This document shows, piece after piece, positions 1-5,699 of a stretch of DNA of 7,257 nucleotides (the stretch's first letter is position 1; each line of letters begins with the position of its first letter). The notes beneath the pieces are model-generated. The model ran no database searches. It was not told where the DNA came from and worked only from the letters and a program-made list of their open reading frames with translations. Made by a program: the position numbers and the translations under genes. The DNA is from Deferribacteres bacterium (GTDB lineage: Bacteria; Nitrospirota; Thermodesulfovibrionia; UBA6902): assembly GCA_013152795.1 (NCBI GenBank), contig JAADFS010000284.1, positions 1-7,257 of the forward strand, read 5' to 3'.

Positions 1-1028
1 CCGAAATTCTTTGTCCTCAGCATCTCCTGCTCGGTCTTCTGTACAAGGTCGGCGAGTGTGCGGATGTTGGCGTTTTTCAGACAATTATACGAGCGCACCG
101 AAAGCTCCAGTTCTTCGACATTCTTGAGCAGATTTTCATTAAGTTCTGTGGTTGTCCGCTCCTCGGTGTAGTAATCGGTGTCACTGCCGGGATTGTGTTC
201 GACTTCATCGGCAGGTGCATCATCGGAAGCTTCGGCAGGAGCGGCGACGCTTTCCTCCTCGGCAGGTGTGTCATCAGCCGCGGTCTCGGGCAACTCCGCT
301 GTCTCTTCCTCTTCAGTCGCTGATGTGTCTCCGCCGTTGAAAGAGAAAAGAGCTAAATGCTCGTTCAGTATGCCCGCCGCCTCTGTTACGGCAGCCTGGG
401 GTGTGATACTCCCGTCCGTCCATATCTCCATGACGAGTTTGTCATAATCCGTGGAGCGGCCCACCCTGGCCCTCTCCACCCAGAAGTTGACCTTCCTGAT
501 AGGTGTGAAGATTGAATCTATCTCTATCGTATCAATCGGTTCATCCGGTTTCTTGTTGGCATCCGCCGTGACATAGCCCTTGCCCTTTGCTATATTCAGC
601 TCGATGGTGAAATCAACGTCTTTCTCCAGCGTTGCTATATGCTGGTCGGTATTGAGAACCTCGATATGAGCACCCTTTATATCCCCGCCCTTGACCTCTC
701 CGGGACCTTTCATGCTGACCGTGACTGTCTGGGGTGTGTCTGTATGCATCTTGAAACGCAGTTGCTTCACATTCAGCACGATATCCACTATGTCTTCCTT
801 GACGCCTGGCAGTGTGGAGAATTCATGAAGAACACCCGGGATCCTTATGGAAGTCACCGCAGCCCCCTCTATGGACGACAGCAGTATTCTCCTCAGTGCA
901 TTCCCTATGGTTACGGCAAACCCCCTTTCAAATGCCTCTGCCGAAAGTTTACCGTATGTATTTGTAAGGCTCTCCGAATCGAAACTGATATTTTCAGGTA
1001 GTTGAAAGCCTTTCTTTCTGAGATCCAT
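1..1028 (-). CDS. rpoA: RNA polymerase subunit alpha (partial, 3' end outside window)
   Basis: The alpha subunit dimerises to nucleate RNA polymerase assembly, and its C-terminal domain binds UP-element DNA and activators. I read 342 codons without interruption, starting at the ATG at 1028 behind a strong AAGGAGG four bases upstream. Residues 1-230 are the N-terminal domain, with the conserved GNALRRILLSS at 42-52. Residues about 231-295 form an Ala/Pro/Thr/Glu-rich linker with about 21 acidic and very few basic residues. The C-terminal domain follows, with VRSYNCLK at 311-318; Arg312 and Asn315 match E. coli Arg265 and Asn268, which contact UP-element DNA. Domain boundaries match E. coli numbering up to about residue 230, so the offset of about 47 arises almost wholly in the linker. 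The gene lies 76 bases after rpsD and is cut by the window edge shortly after TKNF; rplQ would be expected next. Confidence 0.97.
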   Translation of the reverse strand, partial: MDLRKKGFQLPENISFDSESLTNTYGKLSAEAFERGFAVTIGNALRRILLSSIEGAAVTSIRIPGVLHEFSTLPGVKEDIVDIVLNVKQLRFKMHTDTPQTVTVSMKGPGEVKGGDIKGAHIEVLNTDQHIATLEKDVDFTIELNIAKGKGYVTADANKKPDEPIDTIEIDSIFTPIRKVNFWVERARVGRSTDYDKLVMEIWTDGSITPQAAVTEAAGILNEHLALFSFNGGDTSATEEEETAELPETAADDTPAEEESVAAPAEASDDAPADEVEHNPGSDTDYYTEERTTTELNENLLKNVEELELSVRSYNCLKNANIRTLADLVQKTEQEMLRTKNF

Positions 1029-1060
1029 TAAGCCTCCTTGTATAATGTTTCATTATACTG
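1029..1060 (-). promoter_or_regulatory. rpoA Shine-Dalgarno with hairpin immediately upstream
   Basis: Read on the minus strand, a perfect 8-base inverted repeat GTATAATG-AAA-CATTATAC (plus positions 1040-1047 and 1051-1058) ends directly against AAGGAGG, which sits four bases before the rpoA ATG. The Shine-Dalgarno is seen directly. The hairpin is AT-rich with only two G-C pairs, so its stability in mRNA is doubtful. It could modulate rpoA initiation or coupling to rpsD, which is inference. The repeat also contains a TATAAT hexamer, but no matching -35 was found. Confidence 0.45.
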
Positions 1061-1104
1061 ATTGTACGGACGTGTTTCTTCAGTCCGCTTGAATCGCCTG
1101 TAAT

Positions 1105-1731
1105 TTATTTCGAGTACAACTCAACTATCAACTGCTCCTGGACAGGCAGCTCGATTTCATCCCTCGATGGATAATTCAGTATCCTGCCCCTGAGATTGGC
1201 TGTATCCATTTCCAGCCAGCCGGGCAGGCCCCTGTGCTCTATCTTGGAGATGTTTTCCTCAATGATATTAAGCTTTCTGCTTGATTCCTTCAGTGCTACG
1301 GTGTCACCGGTGCGGACAAGATAAGAGGGAATATTCACCCGCCTGTCATTCACCGTAAAGTGACCGTGCAGCACGAGCTGCCTCGCCTGCCTGCGGTTTG
1401 CGGCAAAACCGAGCCTGTAGACTATGTTATCCAGCCTGCGCTCCAGCAACTGCAGGAGATTGCTTCCTGTAACGCCTTTCTTCTTTTCAGCCATATAGAA
1501 GTATTTCTTGAACTGTTTCTCGAGCAGGCCGTATGTCTCTTTCGCCTTCTGTTTCTCCCTGAGCTGCAGTGCATAATCAGAGAGCTTTCTTCTTCTCTGG
1601 CCGTGCTGGCCCGGAGCGTATTTTCTTCTTTCAACCGCGCACTTGTCCGTATAACACCTGTCTCCTTTCAGAAACAGTTTTTCGCTCTCTCTCCTGCATA
1701 ACCTGCACAGCGCATCTCTGTATCTGGCCAC
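1105..1731 (-). CDS. rpsD: 30S ribosomal protein uS4, four-cysteine zinc form
   Basis: uS4 is a primary 16S rRNA binder that starts assembly of the 30S body; in E. coli it also represses the alpha operon. The GTG at 1731 gives 208 residues, the usual length, with the family N-terminus VARYRDALCRLC. AAGGAG stands nine bases upstream. Cysteines at 9, 12, 26 and 31 form the zinc motif of the C+ type. The S4 RNA-binding domain starts at RRLDN (98-102) and runs to about residue 160, and the C-terminus ends in VQEQLIVELYSK. No stop codon separates this gene from rpsK upstream in the sequence as given, so it is also the second half of a 336-codon frame. The rpsK stop TAG, readable in another frame, overlaps this GTG by one base. 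I consider uS4 itself intact, with its own initiation signal. Confidence 0.93.
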   Translation of the reverse strand: MARYRDALCRLCRRESEKLFLKGDRCYTDKCAVERRKYAPGQHGQRRRKLSDYALQLREKQKAKETYGLLEKQFKKYFYMAEKKKGVTGSNLLQLLERRLDNIVYRLGFAANRRQARQLVLHGHFTVNDRRVNIPSYLVRTGDTVALKESSRKLNIIEENISKIEHRGLPGWLEMDTANLRGRILNYPSRDEIELPVQEQLIVELYSK

Positions 1732-2115
1732 TATACTCTTCTCCTTTTCGGTGGTTTCGTTGTGGGGAACAGGAGTTACATCCTTGATAAGGCTTATTTC
1801 AAGGCCTGCGGACTGCAGGGCCCTTATGGCCGATTCTCTGCCCGCGCCGGGCCCCTTCACGTATACATTGATATGCCTCATTCCGAAACCCATCGCTTTC
1901 CGGGCCGCATTGTCCGCCGCTATCTGCGCGGCATAGGGAGTCCCCTTTCTTGAACCCTTGAACCCCTGGGCGCCGGCCGAAGACCACGTGATGACATTGC
2001 CGTTCTGGTCCGTTATGGTAATAATGGTATTGTTGAATGTCGCCTGTATATATGCATCTCCGGAATGCACTGTCTTTTTTTCTTTCTTACCGCTTTTCTT
2101 TCTCTTCTGAGCCAT
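1731..2115 (-). CDS. rpsK: 30S ribosomal protein uS11, C-terminus shifted out of frame
   Basis: uS11 sits on the 30S platform near the mRNA exit. The ATG at 2115 overlaps the rpsM stop (TAATG). Residues 1-119 are ordinary uS11: a lysine-rich start, then HIQATFNNT-like AYIQATFNNT at 21-30, GFKGSRKGTPYAAQ at 51-64, KGPGAGRESAIRAL at 87-100 and DVTPVPHN at 112-119. The family normally continues GC(R/K)PPKRRRV and stops. Here the frame continues ETTEKEKSI into uS4. The lost tail is present one frame over: AAACCACCGAAAAGGAGAAG continues to a GTA codon and TAG, encoding KPPKRRRV-stop, with the TAG at 1733-1731. Restoring five bases (one Gly and one Cys codon, minus the G still present) yields exactly 129 residues, the E. 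coli length. The lesion is near 1758-1764. It may be a sequencing error or a true deletion. Confidence 0.9.
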
Positions 2116-2488
2116 TAAACACCCCTCTTCTTCATGCCGCCTATAGCCTTCTTGGGACCCTTGCGTGTGCGGGCATTGGTGCTGGTCCTCTGACCGCGCA
2201 CGGGCAGTCTTGCCCTGTGTCTCAGCCCCCTGTAACTGCCGATATCCTGGAGCCTCTTTATGTTCATCGCTATTTCTCGCCTGAGGTCTCCTTCAACCTT
2301 GCAGTCCCTTTCTATGACGGTCCTTAGTTTGACACCTTCTTCATCGGTAAGGTCCCTCGTTTTCTTGTTGGGATCCACGCCTGTTTCCTGCAATATCCTG
2401 CGGGATGTGGTTCTCCCGATGCCGAAATCCTCGTCAGGCTTATTTCCACCCTCTCATTTTTCGGTAAATCCACTCCTGCTATTCTCAC
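2115..2488 (-). CDS. rpsM: 30S ribosomal protein uS13, interrupted by a one-base frameshift
   Basis: uS13 lies in the 30S head, bridges to the large subunit and contacts P-site tRNA. The start is the GTG at 2488, with AGAGAGG upstream, giving VRIAGVDLPKNERVEISLTRI, the family N-terminus. The frame then breaks at ATTTC (T run at 2425-2427). The family's FGIGRTTSRRILQETGVDP continues in the neighbouring frame down to the TAA at 2117-2115. One additional T (ATTTTC) restores a continuous 124-residue protein of normal length, containing GDLRREI and the conserved RHRARLPVRGQRTSTNARTR. Without it, translation from the GTG ends early and the rest lacks a credible start. The stop overlaps the rpsK ATG by one base. 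Probably a homopolymer error in the sequence; a real mutation in this essential gene would be hard to tolerate. Confidence 0.88.
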
Positions 2489-2504
2489 CTTGGTATATCC
2501 TCTC

Positions 2505-2618
2505 TTATCCCTGTCTTTGTTTGTGTTTCGGGTTGCTGCATATCACCCTGACCACGCCTTCCCTCTTGATCACCTTGCATTTTGCGCATATGGGCTTTAC
2601 TGATGAACGCACTTTCAT
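2505..2618 (-). CDS. rpmJ: 50S ribosomal protein bL36, zinc-binding form
   Basis: A 37-codon gene in the classical place between infA and rpsM. bL36 is a tiny zinc-ribbon protein bound near domain V/VI of 23S rRNA in the large subunit. The translation begins MKVRSSVKPICAKCK and ends SNPKHKQRQG. Cys11, Cys14, Cys27 and His32 are the four zinc ligands of the C+ type. The ATG lies seven bases after the infA stop, and the Shine-Dalgarno GAGGT overlaps that stop (TGAGGTAGACATG), so translation is likely coupled to infA. Full length and intact. Confidence 0.96.
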   Translation of the reverse strand: MKVRSSVKPICAKCKVIKREGVVRVICSNPKHKQRQG

Positions 2619-2625
2619 GTCTACC

Positions 2626-2844
2626 TCATTTGAACCTGTATGTTATTCTGCCTTTTGTAAGGTCATATGGAGAAAGTTCCACTGTCACTTTATCCCCCGG
2701 CAGTATCTTTATAAAATGCATCCGCATCTTTCCGGAGACATACGCCAGTATCCTCTGCTTGTTTTCAAGCTCCACCCTGAACATTGCATTGGGCAGATTT
2801 TCGATAATGGTTCCCTGAACCTCTATGGCGTCTTCTTTAGGCAT
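2626..2844 (-). CDS. infA: Translation initiation factor IF-1
   Basis: IF-1 blocks the A site of the 30S subunit during initiation and helps IF-2 and IF-3. The 72-residue product is full length and consists of one OB fold (S1-like). It contains GTIIENLPNAMFRVELEN near residues 11-28, SGKMRMHFIKILPGDKV at about 37-53 and the C-terminal DLTKGRITYRFK. The ATG at 2844 is preceded only by an A run (CTGAAAAAA), with no Shine-Dalgarno. A near-consensus promoter just upstream predicts a leader of only about 11 bases. Seven bases separate its stop from rpmJ. Confidence 0.97.
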   Translation of the reverse strand: MPKEDAIEVQGTIIENLPNAMFRVELENKQRILAYVSGKMRMHFIKILPGDKVTVELSPYDLTKGRITYRFK

Positions 2845-2854
2845 TTTTTTCAGA

Positions 2855-2890
2855 ACTTATAATTATAATTATTCCCTATAATTTAGTCAA
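2855..2890 (-). promoter_or_regulatory. Sigma-70-type promoter for infA and the alpha operon
   Basis: On the minus strand, TTGACT (plus 2890-2885) is followed after exactly 17 bases by TATAAT (plus 2867-2862). This matches 11 of 12 consensus positions with ideal spacing. The -35 box is made from the last codons of map (ATC TTG ACT AAA) and the -10 lies in the AT-rich 31-base map-infA gap. Transcription would begin near 2855, about 11 bases ahead of the infA ATG. It would feed infA, rpmJ, rpsM, rpsK, rpsD and rpoA independently of the spc promoter. The hexamers are seen; activity is inferred. Confidence 0.75.
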
Positions 2891-3622
2891 GATATCATGA
2901 CCTTTTTTTGTAATGGCCACTGTGTGCTCGAAATGGGCCGACAGGCTCCTGTCCTTTGTCACCGCCGTCCAGCCGTCATTCAATATAACGACTTCCCAGC
3001 CGCCTGCGTTAACCATGGGCTCAATCGCAAGTGTCATCCCCTCCCTGAGCCTCGGACCCTCTCCGGCCCTGCCGAAATTGGGTATCTGCGGCTCTTCGTG
3101 AAGCTCTCTCCCGATGCCGTGGCCCACGAAGTTCCTGACCACTGAAAAACCCTCAGCCTCCACACAGGTCTGTATGGCTGATGATATGTCATGGAGCCTG
3201 TTGCCGGGCACTGCCTTGTCTATACCGGCCTCCAGCGCCTTTTCGGTCACTGCAAGCAGTTTTTCGGCCCGGCCGTTTATCCTGCCCACCGGCAATGTCA
3301 CGGCGGCATCTCCGTAAAATCCCCTGTAATACACCCCTATGTCCAGGCTGATTATATCGCCTTCCCTCAGTCTGGTCGAAGAAGGTATGCCGTGGACGAC
3401 CTGTTCATTTATGGATGTGCATACGCTCGCGGGATAGCCCCTGTATCCCTTGAAGGCCGGCCTTGCCCCTTTTGAAAGAATAAACGATTCTGCAAATTCA
3501 TCGAGCTCTTTCGTCGTCACGCCCGGTGCCACAATCTTCTTTATGCCCTCCAGCACCTCGGCCACGAGCCGGCATGCCTCTGCCATACGGTTTATCTCAT
3601 CTTCCGACTTCAGAACTATCAA
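2876..3622 (-). CDS. map: Methionine aminopeptidase, type I
   Basis: This cytosolic dinuclear metalloenzyme removes the initiator methionine from new proteins. The 248-residue product has the short type Ia form, with no N-terminal zinc-finger extension. Metal ligands are visible at Asp94 (SLDIG), Asp105 (YGDAA), His168 (VGHGIG), Glu201 (AIEPM) and Glu232 (FEHTV); His77 (VVHGIP) and His175 (LHEEP) match the conserved active-site histidines. I chose the TTG at 3622 because it gives the family N-terminus M-IVLKSEDEI; the next in-frame ATG is at residue 13 and would cut conserved sequence. The Shine-Dalgarno TAAGGA is only three bases before this TTG, which is close. The gene follows secY by 96 bases, without the adk often found between them. 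Its 3' end contains the infA promoter -35. Confidence 0.96.
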   Translation of the reverse strand: MIVLKSEDEINRMAEACRLVAEVLEGIKKIVAPGVTTKELDEFAESFILSKGARPAFKGYRGYPASVCTSINEQVVHGIPSSTRLREGDIISLDIGVYYRGFYGDAAVTLPVGRINGRAEKLLAVTEKALEAGIDKAVPGNRLHDISSAIQTCVEAEGFSVVRNFVGHGIGRELHEEPQIPNFGRAGEGPRLREGMTLAIEPMVNAGGWEVVILNDGWTAVTKDRSLSAHFEHTVAITKKGHDILTKL

Positions 3623-3640
3623 TTATCCTTACAGTGGCAT

Positions 3641-3683
3641 AAAAACATCGCCTGCGGGCAAGAGGGCAGCCTCCCTTGCCCGC
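3641..3683 (-). terminator. GC-rich hairpin followed by T run in the secY-map spacer
   Basis: Minus-strand reading shows GCGGGCAAG (plus 3683-3675) paired with CTTGCCCGC (plus 3662-3654): nine perfect pairs, extendable by a G-U and a G-C pair. Seven bases lie between the stem and TTTTT (plus 3645-3641), so it is not a classical intrinsic terminator, where the T run abuts the stem. It may partly terminate the spc transcript after secY, or stabilise or process the mRNA end. No promoter for map was found after it, so complete termination would leave map poorly expressed; leaky termination or processing fits better. Confidence 0.5.
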
Positions 3684-3718
3684 CTTTATGCAACATTAAT
3701 ATTAACAGTAATGTTAAT

Positions 3719-5020
3719 TCAGTGCCTCCTGCCCCTGACCCTGCCCTTTTTAAGGAATCCCTCATACGAGCGCGTCACCAGGTGGGATTCCATCTGCGAA
3801 ATCGTATCCAGCGCAACACCTACAACTATAAGTATGGACGTCCCTCCGAAATAAAAAGGCACCTTAAAATATTTTATAAAAAATTGCGGGAGTACGCATA
3901 CCAGGGACAGGTACACCGCCCCCCCGAAAGTGATCCTTGCAAGGACACGGTATATGTAATCGGATGTCTTCTGTCCGGGCCTTACCCCCGGAATAAAGCC
4001 GCCGTATTTTTTCAGGTTGTCCGCAATATCCACCGGATTGAAGATAATCGATGTATAAAAGTAGCAGAAGAAAAAGATCATGCTCACATAAAGTATGGTA
4101 TAAAACGTCGTGCCCGGGGCAAGCTGCCTTGAGAGCGACTGCACCCAGGGGACGGAGATAAAGCCTGCTATTGTTGCGGGAAACATTATTATGGATGACG
4201 CGAATATCGGCGGGATAACGCCTGCGGTGTTCACCTTAAGCGGCAGATGGGTGCTCTGTCCGCCGTATACCTTTCTTCCGACCACGCGCTTGGCGTACTG
4301 TATGGGAATCTTCCTCTGGCCCCGTTCCACATAGACAATAACGGCTATGACCGCTATCATGATGACCACCACGAAGAGGAGCAGCAGGATATGCATCTCC
4401 CCCGCCCTCAGGAGGGATATGGATCCGATAACCGCATTCGGGAACCTTGCCACGATGCCGGCGAAAATTATGAGTGAAATGCCGTTGCCGATCCCCCGCT
4501 CGGTGATCTGTTCGCCGAGCCACATTATAAAGGCGGTGCCCGAGGTCATGGTAATCATGGTCATGAGCCTGAACGCCCAGCCCGGGTTCTGGACAAATGC
4601 ACCCTGATTCATGCTTTCGATTCCAATGGCTATGCCGATGGACTGGACGATGCTTATCAGCACTGTGCCGTACCGGGTATACTGTGTGATCTTCTTTCTC
4701 CCGGCTTCGCCCTCTTTTGCGAGCTTGCCGAGCGAGGGGATAACGACCGTCAGCAGTTGCAGAATAATGGATGCGCTTATGTAAGGCATTATGCCCAGCG
4801 CAAAGATCGTGGCCCTTGACAGGGCCCCGCCCGAGAACATGTCGAAGAATCCCACCCCGCCCCTTTCCATGAGGAACTTGCTCAGTTCCTCTCCGTTGAT
4901 GCCGGGGGTGGGGATATGGGCTCCTACCCTGTAAACGGCCAGGAGTGCAAGGGTGAAGATTATCCTGCTTTTGAGTTCCGCTATACGAAAAACATTCTGG
5001 AAGCTGTTGATAATACCCAC
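3719..5020 (-). CDS. secY: Protein translocase subunit SecY
   Basis: SecY forms the protein-conducting channel of the SecYEG translocon in the inner membrane. The 433-residue product is full length with ten predicted membrane helices, the first at about 19-35 and the last at about 388-405. The plug region is near 55-70 (FFDMFSGGAL), followed by LGIMPYISASIILQLL in helix 2. Other landmarks are GEQITERGIGNGIS (169-182), VYGGQSTHLPLKVN in the cytoplasmic loop before helix 7, and GVRPGQ (345-350), whose Arg347 corresponds to the conserved cytoplasmic-loop-5 arginine needed for SecA-driven transport. The C-tail ends YEGFLKKGRVRGRRH. The start is the GTG at 5020, fitting the family N-terminus (NVFRIAELKSRI), though only a weak GAG lies upstream. 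An AT-rich 52-base gap separates it from rplO. Confidence 0.97.
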   Translation of the reverse strand: MGIINSFQNVFRIAELKSRIIFTLALLAVYRVGAHIPTPGINGEELSKFLMERGGVGFFDMFSGGALSRATIFALGIMPYISASIILQLLTVVIPSLGKLAKEGEAGRKKITQYTRYGTVLISIVQSIGIAIGIESMNQGAFVQNPGWAFRLMTMITMTSGTAFIMWLGEQITERGIGNGISLIIFAGIVARFPNAVIGSISLLRAGEMHILLLLFVVVIMIAVIAVIVYVERGQRKIPIQYAKRVVGRKVYGGQSTHLPLKVNTAGVIPPIFASSIIMFPATIAGFISVPWVQSLSRQLAPGTTFYTILYVSMIFFFCYFYTSIIFNPVDIADNLKKYGGFIPGVRPGQKTSDYIYRVLARITFGGAVYLSLVCVLPQFFIKYFKVPFYFGGTSILIVVGVALDTISQMESHLVTRSYEGFLKKGRVRGRRH

Positions 5021-5072
5021 GATAAGAAAATCTCAGATATATGATTTATGATTTAAACAACCTTTTTGAATC

Positions 5073-5510
5073 TCAAATAATCTCTACGCTTCCCTGTGCC
5101 CGCGTTATCTTTTCTTTTGCAGAGGCGCTGAAGGCATGGGCCTTGACCGTGATCGGCCGGGAGATGTCCCCGTTGCCCAGTATCTTTATTCCATCATGAA
5201 GTTTCTTGACTATTCCTTCCTTCAGAAGGTACTCCGGGGTGATCTCGGTCTCACCGAGCTTATCAAGTGTGCCGACATTTACAATCGCATATTCTTTCCT
5301 GAAAATGTTTGTGAAACCCCTCTTGGGAAGCCTGCGCTGCAACGGCATCTGCCCGCCTTCAAAACCGGGTTTGACACCGCCGCCGCTTCTTGAATTCTGT
5401 CCCTTGTGCCCCCTGCATGATGTCTTGCCGTGGCCGGAGCCGGGACCCCTGCCCACTCTCTTCCTCTTTTTCCTGCTTCCAGGAGCCGGTGCAAGTTCAG
5501 ATAATTTCAT
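5073..5510 (-). CDS. rplO: 50S ribosomal protein uL15
   Basis: uL15 binds 23S rRNA late in large-subunit assembly; its long N-terminal extension threads into the rRNA core. The product has 145 residues. The glycine/arginine-rich extension is at 18-46, with GRGPGSGHGKTSCRGHKG at 20-37 and GFEGGQMPLQRRLPKRGF at 49-66. The C-terminal uL15 signature AHAFSASAKEKI is at 124-135. The ATG at 5510 follows the rpmD TAG with no gap, and the Shine-Dalgarno GGAGGA is inside the end of rpmD, so the two are translationally coupled. Complete and ordinary. Confidence 0.97.
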   Translation of the reverse strand: MKLSELAPAPGSRKKRKRVGRGPGSGHGKTSCRGHKGQNSRSGGGVKPGFEGGQMPLQRRLPKRGFTNIFRKEYAIVNVGTLDKLGETEITPEYLLKEGIVKKLHDGIKILGNGDISRPITVKAHAFSASAKEKITRAQGSVEII

Positions 5511-5699
5511 CTATTCCTCCGTTGCCTCGCTGACTTCGACCAGATGGGCGGTCTTCTGTATCATCCCGCGTATGGAAGGCGTATCTTTATGAATAACGCT
5601 CCGGTTGATTTTCCTCAGTCCCAGGGCTTGAATGATTCTCCTGTGTTTTTCCGGCCTGCCGATGAGGCTCCGCTTTAATGTTACTTTAAGTGTTTTCAT
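5511..5699 (-). CDS. rpmD: 50S ribosomal protein uL30
   Basis: uL30 is a small large-subunit protein bound to 23S rRNA, present in many but not all bacteria. The ATG at 5699 gives 62 residues beginning MKTLKVTLKRSLIGRPEKHR, the usual size; AGGGG stands eight bases upstream. An in-frame GTG nine bases earlier would add MIL but has no suitable Shine-Dalgarno, so I prefer the ATG. The gene overlaps the end of rpsE by 14 bases in another frame and abuts rplO, in the canonical rpsE-rpmD-rplO order. LGLRKINRSVIHKDTPSIRGMI carries the conserved uL30 core. Confidence 0.95.
   Translation of the reverse strand: MKTLKVTLKRSLIGRPEKHRRIIQALGLRKINRSVIHKDTPSIRGMIQKTAHLVEVSEATEE

Larger units (their letters stand above)
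1105..2115 (-). other. Continuous uS11-uS4 fused reading frame (336 codons)
   Basis: As the bases stand, translation from the rpsK ATG passes without a stop into rpsD and ends at its TAA. The join reads PHN-ETTEKEKSI-VARYR at residues 117-133. Only about nine residues connect the two proteins, and they come from out-of-frame rpsK tail codons and the rpsD Shine-Dalgarno. uS11 (platform) and uS4 (opposite side of the body) occupy distant places on the small subunit, so one short-linked chain is unlikely to fill both sites without cleavage. Separate uS4 could still start at the internal GTG. This entry records the frame as seen; I favour two genes and a small indel. Confidence 0.6.

Noticed and set aside
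639..1001. Plus-strand open frame of 120 codons opposite rpoA
   Set aside because: Shadow of the rpoA coding sequence on the other strand; the opposite frame is clearly RpoA.
1036..1085. Promoter for rpoA using the TATAAT within the inverted repeat
   Set aside because: No acceptable -35 hexamer at 16-18 bases upstream of this TATAAT.
1752..1775. Programmed +1 shift to make normal uS11 from rpsK
   Set aside because: Skipping the G after AAC would give a uS11 lacking the conserved Gly-Cys pair, and the site does not resemble known +1 sites. A five-base deletion explains the length exactly.
2418..2435. Programmed -1 ribosomal frameshifting in rpsM
   Set aside because: The sequence around the break (ACG AGG ATT TCG) is not an X XXY YYZ slippery heptamer, and uS13 is not known to use recoding. 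A missing T fits better.
2489..2504. uS4-type autoregulatory leader before rpsM, as in E. coli
   Set aside because: The rpmJ-rpsM gap is only 16 bases, with no room for the known pseudoknot; any uS4 control would need another site.
2260..2862. Long plus-strand open frame of about 200 codons
   Set aside because: It lies antisense to infA, rpmJ and rpsM, whose products are unmistakable; it resembles no family I know and has no operon context.
5021..5072. Possible promoter or second structure in the AT-rich rplO-secY gap (tandem AAATCAT)
   Set aside because: TTGTTT is present but no -10 lies at proper distance, and the two 7-base copies are too short to mean much.
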